Shown piece after piece: positions 34,724-45,446 of a stretch of 64,000 nucleotides of DNA (within the stretch, counting starts at the first letter, position 1; each line of letters opens with the position of its first letter). Both the position numbers and the translations under genes were made by a program. The stretch lies in contig OW569383.1 of the NCBI GenBank assembly GCA_937625935.1, positions 186,001 to 250,000 of the forward strand, read 5' to 3'. Under the pieces are notes generated by a model. The model was not told where the DNA came from and searched no databases. It saw only the letters and a program-made list of their open reading frames with translations. Origin of the DNA: Tetramitus jugosus (Eukaryota > Heterolobosea > Eutetramitea > Acrasida > Vahlkampfiidae).

Positions 34724-37264
34724 ATGTCATCGTCATCATCATACCAACAAACTTTCAACAACAATAATGCATCATCGTCGTTATTCTCAACAGCACACCA
34801 TAATGTGCACCATCCAAATGACATACCCTATCACTTTTCATTCATTGACATGAAACGAGTCAGTTTCGAATCAACAGTCATGTCCGTATTCCTCATGGTA
34901 TTTTTCACGTTTGGCACACTGTCCACCCTTGTGAATTGCGCGCTCATTCGCCTGTACAATTACAAAAAATGTCAACAGCAGCAAAAAAAGAAGCGACAAA
35001 AGCTTTCCAAAAGCTCGAACTTTTTACAACGACACAAGAGCACCAACAATGACGTTGATGATGACAATTGGAGTGAAACAACAAGGTATCAAGAAGAACA
35101 AGAAGAACAAGAAGAAGAAGGAAGAGCTACAGTGAGTCAACCTCTCGTCACAGAAGCAGAACAAGATGACATGATGATAATGACTGGTGGCATGTCAATC
35201 AAGCAACGCTTGTTTTTGACACTTTGGGCACTATTTTGGATCGTTTACACACCATTGACCATACTTTCTGCCTTGTCTGAATTTCCAGTGTACTATTCGA
35301 TGATGATTGAAACTTTTTGCTCTGTTCTCGTGTTGATCCATGTGCTTATCATTGGTCCAATGTTGCGAACGAGGAAAATCAGAAGAAACAGTTCTGCCAA
35401 TATTTTGGTTCATCAGGATGTTGCTATTGTGAAGAAACAGCAAGTCTTGTCTAGAGTGGTCACTCGATTGTCAACTGATTGTTCACGGATCAAGAGAGTT
35501 GTTGAAAAGAGACTGAGTTTGAATTCCTTGGGTGGTGTGGACGAAGAGGGAACAGAAGAATGTGATACGCGTAGTTTGTTGCGACATGGTGAATCAGAGG
35601 CAAGTGAATCTCTGTGTTCGAGTAGTCACCACGTGATGGGTGATGGTCAATCATCATTGAACAATGATAAGAGTAGACATCATTTGGTGCGCGACTATGG
35701 AACGAGTCCATCAGACGAGCCACAAGCACAACATGATGAGAATGGATCGGGTGAAGGACCAACGATTTCCAATTATCAAGGAAAGAGATGTTCCATTGCA
35801 TCATCGGATGAAGTGTTCAACAACACTGGCGGTGTAGTCGATGTAGAACAAGGTGAACTCCAGAGCAAATCTCAGAGTTCTCATCAGTTGTCTTGCGGAA
35901 GAGGTATTCTACTGTTAGTATCAATAGTTTTGCTGTCTGCTTTGGGCGCTTTTCTGTATACGCTGCCAACGTGTCAAATATGCTTTACATTGCGGCCGTT
36001 CACTCTTTCGAGTGCAATGACTCGACTATTCTTCCCGACGACTGCCGTATCAAATAAGAATTCAGTGTGCAAGTGGAACACGATATGTCGAACATACTTT
36101 ACAGTGACAGAAGATATTAGCACATCTATGATTATCAATTTTCATTCGTATTCACGCAAACCGACAGAAGCGTATGTGTTGCTGCAACAAGAAGGCAGTG
36201 AACAAGTTGTTCGATACAATGCGACATTTTTTCGAATGAAGCAAATTCCAGTGCAAGAAAGGTATCAATATTGGGCCGATTTGACGAACTTGACTCCTGA
36301 TACCACTTATATAATACAAGATGTGATTGTTAAAGTGGGAGACAAGCTGGTGAACAACATTATTGAACATTCTGTCAAGTTCAGAACTGGCCCAGATAGT
36401 CACTCTAATAAGTCCATTGCCTTTGTTTCAGGTGGAGATATGGAGTGGGGCAAAGCTGGAATCTCATTGAGCAAGTATGCAGCTTCACAGGACGATATAT
36501 TGTTTGCTGCTATCGGAGGTGATATCGCATATGAAAATGCTATACCCTCATGTTTCATGAGATATGACGAATGGTTCTTCAACTGGAATTCCATCATGAC
36601 AACAAAGAGTGGTCACTCCATACCCATTTTGACCACGATTGGAAATCACGAGGCTGGAGGCTGGAGAAAGACGAGATCCTATGTACCATTTTACTTCCAC
36701 TACTTTCCACATCAGATAGGTATTCAAGACGTTGATCCTGCTCATCGAAGTGCTTATCACAAACATATTTTTGCCGGTCACACATCATTGATCATTTTGG
36801 ATTCATATGTAGTGACTCCTATCATTGGTGAACAGAAGAAATGGTTAATAGATACCTTGCAAAACTCAACCCAAAACAATAGATTGGCACTCTATCATGC
36901 ATCAGCATTCCCTGCTCATTTATCCGAGATTAGAGATATCACATCAGAGTTGCAGAATCACTATGTACCGCTATTTGAAGAGTATAACTTGAAAGCTGTT
37001 TATGAGCACCACTATCATTGTCTGGCTAATACCCATCCGATTAGAAACGGAAAGATTGATCCAACTGGTGTCCGATACTTGGGACAAGGTAGCTGGGGTG
37101 TTTCTCCTCGACAATCAATTGATACTAGGTGGTGGAGTGATGACCATGCAAGCGTAGAGCATGTCCTCTATACTCGTTGTTCTGCCGAGCAATGTGATGT
37201 TCATACTTTCGCCTTTGATCATCACTCGGGTGAAACCGTGATTCGATCAACCATTCATATCTAA
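34724..37264 (+). CDS. Multi-pass membrane protein with a purple-acid-phosphatase-like domain
   Basis: The protein has 846 residues. Four likely spans can be read: VFLMVFFTFGTLSTLVNCAL (~52-72), LFLTLWALFWIVYTPLTIL (~165-190), CSVLVLIHVLIIGPML (~200-215) and LLLVSIVLLSALGAFLYTL (~390-412). The middle is Glu/Ser-rich and cytosolic. The ~430 C-terminal residues are a PAP: a fibronectin-like part, then the metal blocks SGGDMEWG (~570), IGGDIAYE (~597), TTIGNHEAG (~639), LALYHASAF (~723) and YEHHYH (~763). The last block has His-x-His but not the usual GHxH. So metal binding looks intact. The membrane part is unusual for PAPs, which are mostly secreted. The catalytic domain should face outside or the lumen. 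Confidence 0.82.
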   Translation: MSSSSSYQQTFNNNNASSSLFSTAHHNVHHPNDIPYHFSFIDMKRVSFESTVMSVFLMVFFTFGTLSTLVNCALIRLYNYKKCQQQQKKKRQKLSKSSNFLQRHKSTNNDVDDDNWSETTRYQEEQEEQEEEGRATVSQPLVTEAEQDDMMIMTGGMSIKQRLFLTLWALFWIVYTPLTILSALSEFPVYYSMMIETFCSVLVLIHVLIIGPMLRTRKIRRNSSANILVHQDVAIVKKQQVLSRVVTRLSTDCSRIKRVVEKRLSLNSLGGVDEEGTEECDTRSLLRHGESEASESLCSSSHHVMGDGQSSLNNDKSRHHLVRDYGTSPSDEPQAQHDENGSGEGPTISNYQGKRCSIASSDEVFNNTGGVVDVEQGELQSKSQSSHQLSCGRGILLLVSIVLLSALGAFLYTLPTCQICFTLRPFTLSSAMTRLFFPTTAVSNKNSVCKWNTICRTYFTVTEDISTSMIINFHSYSRKPTEAYVLLQQEGSEQVVRYNATFFRMKQIPVQERYQYWADLTNLTPDTTYIIQDVIVKVGDKLVNNIIEHSVKFRTGPDSHSNKSIAFVSGGDMEWGKAGISLSKYAASQDDILFAAIGGDIAYENAIPSCFMRYDEWFFNWNSIMTTKSGHSIPILTTIGNHEAGGWRKTRSYVPFYFHYFPHQIGIQDVDPAHRSAYHKHIFAGHTSLIILDSYVVTPIIGEQKKWLIDTLQNSTQNNRLALYHASAFPAHLSEIRDITSELQNHYVPLFEEYNLKAVYEHHYHCLANTHPIRNGKIDPTGVRYLGQGSWGVSPRQSIDTRWWSDDHASVEHVLYTRCSAEQCDVHTFAFDHHSGETVIRSTIHI

Positions 37265-37309
37265 TTAATGCACTAATGCACTAATGCACAGCAATGGAGT
37301 GTTTCTTAT

Positions 37310-37315
37310 AATAAA
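37310..37315 (+). promoter_or_regulatory. AATAAA poly(A) signal of the membrane phosphatase gene
   Basis: AATAAA lies 45 bases after the phosphatase stop codon. Confidence 0.45.
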
Positions 37316-37364
37316 CCCTGCTGCTTAAATGATACTCGATAGTCTTGTTTCCAAGTATTCACGT

Positions 37365-37509
37365 TTACTTGATCTGAAAGGCATCGATGAGTGGTATCTC
37401 TTCTTCGGAGTTGTACATGCAAGTTGCTTCAACAGGAGAAAGACCTACATCTTCGTTTGGTTTGTTTGATCTCAAAAAGTAAAGAGCGATATCGTAGATG
37501 ACAGTTTTT
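37365..37509 (-). other. Possible last exon of an unrecognised minus-strand gene
   Basis: A frame open for 48 codons ends at a TAA at 37365 and reads like ordinary protein (KTVIYDIALYFLRSNKPNED, ATCMYNSEEEIPLIDAF). It begins right after an AG acceptor-like site at 37510-37511 and has no early ATG. No upstream exon or poly(A) signal was found. It may be chance. Confidence 0.2.
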
Positions 37510-37613
37510 CTGTAATTTCAGAACGGCGCGAATTCTGTCTCTCGGCTATTCCAGAGTTTTCTCGAAGTCACAAGCTTTCACAGACAAACTGAAAGAACCA
37601 CACAGAACGCACA

Positions 37614-40600
37614 ATGAGAAGAAATGGAAACGCACCTGATCACAACAACAACAAAAGATCCATTCTCACCATTCGTTCACCCCAGAACAACAACAACACA
37701 AGCAATCATTCAAATTCAATAGTACAGCATCAATGTTCAACATCAAATTCCCCTGCTTCTGCTATTGTGAACGCCACAACCACAACAGCAACAACAACGA
37801 CCAATAATCCCTTTGTTCATCAATCACTCTCTACTAATAACAACAATCAACATCATCGTCATAGCCATAGTAGTAGCAATAGAGCTCCATTGACATTTAC
37901 AAACAACAACATCAATAATCGCATCAGTAGCAACAGCAATAGTAGTATTAGTAGCAATACCCATCACAATACCAATCAACAGAGCAATATTCGTCCTTTT
38001 CATCATCATCAACATACGAATAGTAGTGTTGGTGGTAGTAGTAGTAGTAGTAATAGCAGTAGCAATCGAAGTGGATCCACTTCATCATCCTTGTCATCTT
38101 CGACAACACTGTTAGCGAACAGTGACAAGTATGATGATTCACAATTGTCTGCCATTGAAAGTGACATTCATACGCCATTGATCATCTCTGCGGGTCCTGG
38201 TTCAGGAAAGACGCGAACATTGTGTGGTCGCATTGTTCATTTATTGCACAAGGGAGTCAAGGCTCACGAGATTTTAACATTGACATTCTCAAGAAGTGCT
38301 GCACAAGAGATGGAACATCGTATAGATGACATGAGTCTCGATTTACCTGGTTATGACACTCAATCCATCAAGGTTTCAACGTTCCATGCGTTTTGTTTGA
38401 GTGTTTTGCACGGTAATTTGGAAACATTGGACCCGAATATGAAAAACTTTTCGATTGCGACACGAAGTCAACAATTGAGTTTTTTGAAGGAATCCATTCT
38501 CAAATTCAATTACAAGATTACAAAGGGAAAGGAGTTGGAGCCGGATGATCCATTGAATGAAGAGTTGATGAAGAAGGAGGATGCTAATTGGTTATTGAAC
38601 TGGATTGCCAAGCAAAAGTGTCGTGGGGTGTTGCACACGGAGCTATCGAATCATAAGAATGGATTCTTTTATGAGTATTATGCGAGTCAATTGGTTTCGA
38701 ATCGATTGATTGATTTTATGGATATGATATTGATGACGATTGATTTGTTTGAGAGCAATGCCGATCTCGCTGCAAAATACTCGAACCGTTACAAGTTTAT
38801 ATTGGTTGATGAGTTTCAGGATTTGAATCCCTCACAGTTCAAGATATTGATGTTCTTGTTGACAAGGCACAGAAATATTACCATTGTGGGAGATGATGAC
38901 CAATCAATTTATGGCTTCAGAGGAGGAACATCAAAACTTTTTGCTCATTTTAGATCTTCATTCCCTGATCATATCGAAAAACAGCTTCAAATCAATTATC
39001 GTAGTACAATGAGCATAGTGAAAGCATCTCAATCATTGATTCAATACAATCGAAATCGAACTAAAAAGTACATTTCGACATTCAATGAAGTGGGAGACAA
39101 AATTAGAATCAAAGGTGTTCACTCCACCGAAGAGGAAGTGGATTTTATCTCTGGTTGTATAAAAACATTAGTATCAAATGGCAGTTCTTATCGGGATATT
39201 GCCATCTTATCAAGGTTGCATAAGAATGCACTGAGTAAGTACGAGGATGAAATGAAGAAGCGTGGTATTCCTTTTGTTCGCGTTAGGAAAAAGGGATTTT
39301 CAGATAGAGAGATTATTCGAATCATTCTTGGTTACATGTCGTTGACTGTGAATGAGTTTGATGATGAATCGTTTAGAAAAGTTGTGAATACACCTAGTCG
39401 AGGGATTGGAGAGGCAGCACAATTGTATCTCGAGAATTTTAAAAGAGAGAGCAAACGGAAGAGTTTATTGCAAGCACTAAGGCATGCCGAGAAGACTGCC
39501 TATCCTCGAACAAGATCCGCACATAAAGTGAATAAGAAGGTTCAAGGTGCTCTCACTAAGTTTCTGAATCTAATTGATGAATTTTCGGATAGCAGCCAGA
39601 AACTCAGCATAAAAGGACTCATTAGTGTTGTTGCTGATGGTATTGGCTGTGAGAGTTTTGCTGAGAAATCGAAAAATAAGGAGCAAAAGGCAAGAGAAGT
39701 AAAGAAGAAAGTAATGGTAAGAAGAGGTCAAACACAGAATGACGACGACGATGCAGAGATGGAGGATATCGAAATTGAATACAACGTAGAGGAAAATTTA
39801 ACACATCTTGTCAATTCGGCTGTGCAGTACACAAACGAGAGATATGATGATTCAGCTGCCGAACTAATGACCGTATCGGAGCGAGTTGATTTGTTGAAGG
39901 CTTTCATCGATGTGACCCGAGCCGAGGAAGACGAGAGAGAGTTACTTGAGAAACAGGGAGATCCTGATGCGATAACGATCACCACTATTCATGGTGCGAA
40001 GGGTTTAGAGTGGAAACATTGCTTTATTGTTCGTTCTAATCAAGGGATGATGCCAATTATGTACCGGGGAGAAAACGACACCGATCAGGAATATGACAAC
40101 AAAGAAGAGCACTTTGAAGAAGAACGAAGATTATTTTATGTGGCTCTGTCACGAGCCAAGAAGACATCTTGTATTACATATGTTCTCGCGAATGAAAAGG
40201 ATCGTCCATCTATGTTTATTGAACAAATTGGACGTGAATATGTAGTTACTGATCAGACAGAGGCTGCTAACAAATCTAATCTTCCCTCTAGCCGAATGTT
40301 TAATCCACGCGGTAATCCAAATCCAGTTCAACCATCAAGTGTCCATCAACAACCTACGTTAGCAAACCAGACTGCCGTAATTCCACAACAGAAGAAACAG
40401 TTCAAACCTGTCCCCTTGCCATCAAAGTTCGAGGGATTTACGTCTAGAAGTAATAATTCTAATCCTTCCCCTAACCAAACTGTTCCGGCAAGAAGTTTTA
40501 AGCCAATCGAAATACCGAAGAAGAACATTCCATCATCAACTAACACTTCCATCACAACAGTACATACCCTGAGAACTCCCAAGCAAGAGAATTCAACCAT

Positions 40601-40817
40601 CCGAACATTTACTAGGGTTTCACCTCCTCCACGCCCGGCTAATCCACCACCATCGCGATCCTTTGATACTCAACTCCACACTCAAGAAGCTTCTCAAAGA
40701 AAACGACCTCCTTCCAGTTCTCGTGATCTATCAGAAGGGTTTTTGTTTGATGATTTGGATGATTTGTTTGGTGAAGTACCCACACAAGATCGAAAGAGAC
40801 AGAAAACTTATCTGTAA
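37614..40817 (+). CDS. UvrD/Srs2-like superfamily 1A DNA helicase
   Basis: The protein has 1,067 residues. Residues 1-170 are Asn/Ser/Thr/His-rich and disordered. The helicase motifs follow in order: Q-motif DDSQLSAIES; motif I AGPGSGKT (~191-198); Ia TFSRSAAQEM; II LVDEFQDLNPSQF; III GDDDQSIYGFRG; IV INYRS; V TIHGAKGLEWKH; VI LFYVALSRAKK. This is the UvrD/Rep/Srs2 group, 3'-5' helicases that strip recombinase and repair DNA. A Lys/Glu-rich insert (~680-740) contains a possible nuclear signal. The Pro/Ser-rich C-terminus ends with an acidic patch and NLS (KRQK). Srs2 is the likely eukaryotic relative. The start is the first ATG after a short leader. Confidence 0.9.
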   Translation: MRRNGNAPDHNNNKRSILTIRSPQNNNNTSNHSNSIVQHQCSTSNSPASAIVNATTTTATTTTNNPFVHQSLSTNNNNQHHRHSHSSSNRAPLTFTNNNINNRISSNSNSSISSNTHHNTNQQSNIRPFHHHQHTNSSVGGSSSSSNSSSNRSGSTSSSLSSSTTLLANSDKYDDSQLSAIESDIHTPLIISAGPGSGKTRTLCGRIVHLLHKGVKAHEILTLTFSRSAAQEMEHRIDDMSLDLPGYDTQSIKVSTFHAFCLSVLHGNLETLDPNMKNFSIATRSQQLSFLKESILKFNYKITKGKELEPDDPLNEELMKKEDANWLLNWIAKQKCRGVLHTELSNHKNGFFYEYYASQLVSNRLIDFMDMILMTIDLFESNADLAAKYSNRYKFILVDEFQDLNPSQFKILMFLLTRHRNITIVGDDDQSIYGFRGGTSKLFAHFRSSFPDHIEKQLQINYRSTMSIVKASQSLIQYNRNRTKKYISTFNEVGDKIRIKGVHSTEEEVDFISGCIKTLVSNGSSYRDIAILSRLHKNALSKYEDEMKKRGIPFVRVRKKGFSDREIIRIILGYMSLTVNEFDDESFRKVVNTPSRGIGEAAQLYLENFKRESKRKSLLQALRHAEKTAYPRTRSAHKVNKKVQGALTKFLNLIDEFSDSSQKLSIKGLISVVADGIGCESFAEKSKNKEQKAREVKKKVMVRRGQTQNDDDDAEMEDIEIEYNVEENLTHLVNSAVQYTNERYDDSAAELMTVSERVDLLKAFIDVTRAEEDERELLEKQGDPDAITITTIHGAKGLEWKHCFIVRSNQGMMPIMYRGENDTDQEYDNKEEHFEEERRLFYVALSRAKKTSCITYVLANEKDRPSMFIEQIGREYVVTDQTEAANKSNLPSSRMFNPRGNPNPVQPSSVHQQPTLANQTAVIPQQKKQFKPVPLPSKFEGFTSRSNNSNPSPNQTVPARSFKPIEIPKKNIPSSTNTSITTVHTLRTPKQENSTIRTFTRVSPPPRPANPPPSRSFDTQLHTQEASQRKRPPSSSRDLSEGFLFDDLDDLFGEVPTQDRKRQKTYL

Positions 40818-40832
40818 AAGACCTTTATGCTT

Positions 40833-43800
40833 CTAAATAGTTTCATAGCTGTTCTTGCTCTTACGAATCAGGAAGATGGTCAATGCAATGACTAGAGCTG
40901 CAATTAGAAGACCTTCACCACCGACCAAGAAGACGAAGAGACCAACTGGCATAGTAATGTGATGCTTAGGAGTTGAAGGTTGATTTGGCTCAATCTTAGC
41001 TTCCTTGAACTTGACATTGTCATGTTCTACTCCTTGTCCAGAGATCACCAAAGCATATTGTTGTGGTCCATTCGGAATATGGTGTCCTTTCACGGAAACA
41101 CGCAACTTTGTGTTAGCTTCAATAGATGGAATAACAACCTTCTCCACATTGTTGAGACGATCTGGTATCACACTTGTGGATTCATCCAAAGAGTTGCCCA
41201 ATAAAATTGAGTTACCAAAAGAAACCTCCAAATCCAAGTCATTGACCAAAGCAACAGAACTAGCAGGGGATGCTGGATAATCTGTCCAAACCAATGTGAC
41301 GGTCACATTTCCTTGTTGCTTAATTTCGAGATCATAGTAGTGAACATAGCCAGTGGAGATGGAAGCACGATCCTTCACAAACAACTTGTTTAACGTGGCA
41401 CCATTCAAAAACAATGTGTTTGCAAGATTCAACAGACCAAATCCTTCAAAGTAACGTCTTTGGTTTGGTTTCAAATCAGAGAATTGAATCAAGTGAATAG
41501 AGTTACCTTCGACTCTCCATCTTGCAATACCAGTCATAGGCTTAGCACAATCAATCATAACAGCCTTCACTAGAGCAGCAGATGGCTTTAATTTGTTCTT
41601 TTCCTCTTGCTCTCCAGTTGGGTAGAAACCACTCTCGAAGTAATCACGAACCAATGTAGCAGTCGATGCGGCGGTAGGTGTTGCCATGGAAGTACCAGCC
41701 ATTGGTTGAATCTGGAAAATAAGATTATCTTGATTACCAGCTGAACACTTCATTGATGGATCAGAGCCATGTGATTTGGCAGAAAGAACATAGAAACCAG
41801 GTGCCGTTACATCTGGTTTAATTCTTCCGTCCATAGCTGGACCCAAAGAAGAGAAGGAAGCCAAATTATTCACCTGATAAAACTTTGCAGTTCCCTTCTT
41901 TTCAAGATTGTCGAGAGCACACTTCTTGCAGCACATGTTGTTGACACTTGCGAGTGGGTTGGTACTCTCTTCAGGCATAGGAATAGCGCAATTATCTAGG
42001 TACTTGCAGCATCCCTCTTCAGTATCCAAATCTTTGATTGAATCACAAATATCCATCTTGCAAGTTGTGTTGCAATCACAGAAATTCTTTTGCCAGAGAG
42101 GTGCTCTGTATGCCTTGGCCTTATCATTGTAATCTCTGAAGTTGGCCATCACATCTTGCCATCCTTCGAATGCACTGGTTCCAGCTGCGACAATCAAAGC
42201 ATTCTTAGCTTGCTTCAGTGGACCAGTGAGAGTCATCAATCCATCGTTACGTCCACTGTTACCAGCACTCCATACAATCAAAAAGTCATCATGCTCGTGC
42301 ATAAAGGTATCAATTTCTCTTGATTCAATACCATATCCATCACCAATGACACCACCAATGGAGTTTGAATGGATTCTAGCACCTTGTTGATAAGAAAATG
42401 GGAAGTATCCCTCATTCAAATCTAATGGCATAAATAGTTCATCGCCTGATGGGCAAGTCTGATCCTTCATCAAATCGCAAGGACATCCTGCCAAGTGAGT
42501 ACATTGGCAACCTCCCTCCTTGGAACAACCAATATCCATGAAGGCAATCTTTGCATGATTAGCAATACCATTGTAAGCACCTGAAGGAGAATTAGGATTC
42601 AAGCTGGAACCAGCAAGTGTACCACCGACGTGAGTTCCATGACCATGGATATCATCCAATCCGTCCATATAAGCCAAATACCCAGCAATCTTTCTGTGGC
42701 CTGTTTGAACAAGTGGTACAGTAGCATTAGTGAATGGAACTGCATTCTTGTCATCATAGAAGAAACAATTGTAGACATCGAGTCCAGAATCACCATATCC
42801 AATCACTTGATTCTTTCCAGTGATTCCCCTGTCGGTATAAGGAGATCGTGATACCATATTGGATTGAACTACCCATCTGTTTGTCTTGTTGTCCTTGAAT
42901 GACGCAAAATTCAACAAATCAATCCAATGAACTGCAGAGTGATGAGCAAGAATTTCAACAGCTTGAATGACACTCTTGAAAGGCAAAGAAGCGACAATCT
43001 TCTCAGAAGATGCCTTCATAATGACATGAACATCAATACCCTGCTTCATCAATGCGTTCTTCATCTCTTGCAACACGAGATCAGCATTGGAAGATTTGAA
43101 AATATGAACAGCCAATGGTACTCTTTGCTTTTCTCGTTCCAATTCTTGCAATCGCTTCTTGTGGAGTTGCTCTGCAGTCAAATTTGAGCTCTCTTGACTT
43201 GTGTGAGCCTTATCCAACTGAGTGGTCAGTCTTTCCTGCTCTTGAGCCTTTCTTGAAGTGATACGATGGGACAAGGCAAATTCTAGAGCTTCCTCAGAGC
43301 TTAAATCATGGGCCGTCTTGAGTTCAGGATGATAATCAATCATGAAACGCACTTGATTTTGACTAGAATCAGTTACTATTCTATCAGCTTGTTGCAGAGT
43401 GGCTTGCACTAGGAATGAAAAATGAGGAATATAGTAATCCAGATTCACACCATAGCTTTGATGAAATTGTGATTTGAATTCATCAGTCAATTGAGTCGTT
43501 TCTGGATTGAATTTGATCAAAAATGAATGCTTTTCAGCTGAATCGTTACTTTGTCCTTGGCGATCATTTTGACCAAAGAATTCTGCAAAATTGTAAAAAA
43601 CAGACGATTAGTGCCCAATTTCGCGCCAAATTTTTTTCCGAAAAAACTTCAATCAAAAAAGCAGGAAAAGAAAATCAACATACTAGAGTGATGCAAGGAC
43701 CAAGTCTGGGAAGGAGAAGATAGCACCTTGTCTGTTATGTCCTTATCTTGAATGATGGATCTCCTTAATTGTATCGTGTCAAGGTTGGATGTGGTGGCAG

Positions 43801-43888
43801 TGTGCTTTTCATCATTGTGCAAGAAACACAATGAGAAAGAAAGCAAGAATAAGAGAGATAGTGTGAAAACAAGAATGTGCTTTCGCAT
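40833..43888 (-). CDS. Type I membrane subtilisin-family protease, 2 exons
   Basis: Proposed exons are 43888-43684 and 43582-40833, giving 984 residues with a 101-base GT-AG intron (GTATGT...GCAG). The signal peptide is in exon 1 (LVFTLSLLFLLSFSLCF). The catalytic residues are Asp333 (VIGYGDSGLD), His386 (GHGTHVGG), Asn506 (SAGNSG) and Ser696 (AGTSMATP). A prodomain lies at ~90-300. Two Cys-rich inserts occur: near 418-442 and near 566-620 with many Cys pairs. The C-terminal part is a beta-sandwich like that of Dictyostelium Tag and Kex2-like enzymes, then a TM (LFVFLVGGEGLLIAALVIAL) and a short tail. It is probably a surface or secretory-pathway protease. It is divergent from COQ9 (201-base shared promoter). 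Confidence 0.88.
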
Positions 43889-44089
43889 GTTTGTTTGTTG
43901 TTTTTGCTCGCGTGTTTTTTGATGTGTTTCGCGCAAAAATACGTTTCATTGTTCAACTCCGTAGTCGAATTTCGGTTCACTTCTCCGTTTGTCCGGTCAT
44001 CTCATTTCACTCAGTCGGTTGAACTAAATTTCGGGATATCGAATTTATCCGATGACAAAAAACTTTCTGTTTTCGCCAAAACAAAAAGA

Positions 44090-45330
44090 ATGAGACGTCA
44101 AGCAATCAATTGTGCTGCTCGTGCCAGCCTGATCTCAAAGCAACAGAATCAACAAAAAGTTGCCTCCTTGCTCAAAGTTTCCAGAGCTGCTGCAACTTAC
44201 TCATCCTGCTCCCTCACTTCTCCAAAACTCGTTCCCAATCAAAAACAACAACAAGTAACAACAGCATCTCTTTTTTCAACACAACAGTACAAGTCATATC
44301 ACACTACGACTACTACTCCAAATTACAATAACAGTTCAGCAACATCAGAAGAGAACACATTGAAGGTAGAGCTATTGAAGAATGCATTGCAACAAGTGCA
44401 TACATATGGTTGGTCAATTGATGCGTTGAACTCTGCAGCCAAAGAGCTAAATTTATCAACAATGGCTGTGAGTCAATTGTTGCCTAATGCTGAGCTTGAG
44501 TTGATTGAATATTTCATTACAAAGTGCAATCAACACATGTCAAGAACGATTCAATTGATGGACACGAGCAGGTGTGTTTGCTCTTTATTTTTTGGCGCGC
44601 TTCATTTTTGTGTTTTTTGGCGCGCTTTACTAGCTTACAATTTTTGTTGTGTATCCGATTGCTAACACAAATCTTTGACAATGGTCGTAGCATGCATCCA
44701 AAGGATATTATAAAGCTGGCTATTCGTACAAGACTAGAAATGGTTGCACCATATGTTCAGAGTGGCACTTGGCCTCAAGCAATGTCTTCCTTTATCTTTG
44801 GCAAGCATCCATTGAATTTTGTGAGTCAAGCTTTTTATCATTTGACTTCTTCTGCGAGCACTGGAGGATCCAGCTCAAACATGTCCAAGAATAGCATCAC
44901 TGGATTGAATGCCATGTATCATTTGGCTATTTTGGCTGATGAAATTTGTTTCTTGACTGGTGTGAGAGACACTGATGTACGTATATCCTTGTCGATAACC
45001 CTTGTATTTCTTTTTTGTGTGTAACAACAATGATGTGTGTTTTGTGTGTGTTTGAGTGACTGATGCTTATTTTTTACTTTTGTTCAGATTGATTGGTATG
45101 CCAAGAGAGGAGCTGTTGCTACTGTTTATGCAAGCACAGAGTTTTACATGTTGACCGATAAATCTGAAGGTTTCAGTGAAACTTGGCGATTCTTGGAGAA
45201 TCGAATGGAAGAGGCAGCATCTGTCAAGAGTTTGACTGACAACCTATTCCAAGAGGTTCAATTCTGGGCTAAGGGCTTTGAGAGCATGTGGGGAATGAGT
45301 AAGGGACCAAATACACCACATAAGCTATAA
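44090..45330 (+). CDS. COQ9: Ubiquinone biosynthesis protein COQ9, 3 exons
   Basis: Proposed exons are 44090-44571, 44691-44976 and 45088-45330, giving 336 residues. Introns are GTGTGT...TAG (119 bases) and GTACGT...TTCAG (111 bases). Residues 1-60 are an Arg/Ser-rich mitochondrial presequence. The COQ9 domain runs from KNALQQVHTYGWSIDAL, through HPKDIIKLAIRTRLEM and LAILADEICF, to IDWYAKRGAVATVYASTEFY and TWRFLENRMEEA, which match COQ9/TetR-fold proteins. COQ9 is a lipid-binding helper of the COQ7 hydroxylase in the CoQ complex of the inner mitochondrial membrane. The start ATG at 44090 was chosen because an upstream frame runs through the promoter shared with the subtilase gene. Confidence 0.9.
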
Positions 45331-45446
45331 ACTATTTTCTTTTTTGACAATTCACCATAGCTCGAATGTTGTATTGCTTGCTGCTTTGGCGCCTCTTCAG
45401 TGCGAGTTTCTCCGAGTGAACTACAAACTAGCCGCAGAAGAAAGAG

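Larger units (their letters stand above)
37265..37613. other. 349-base intergenic region between phosphatase and helicase genes
   Basis: It holds two or three GCACTAAT repeats just past the phosphatase stop (37270-37290), an AATAAA at 37310, a possible minus-strand coding piece (see next entry) and the helicase promoter. Confidence 0.5.
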
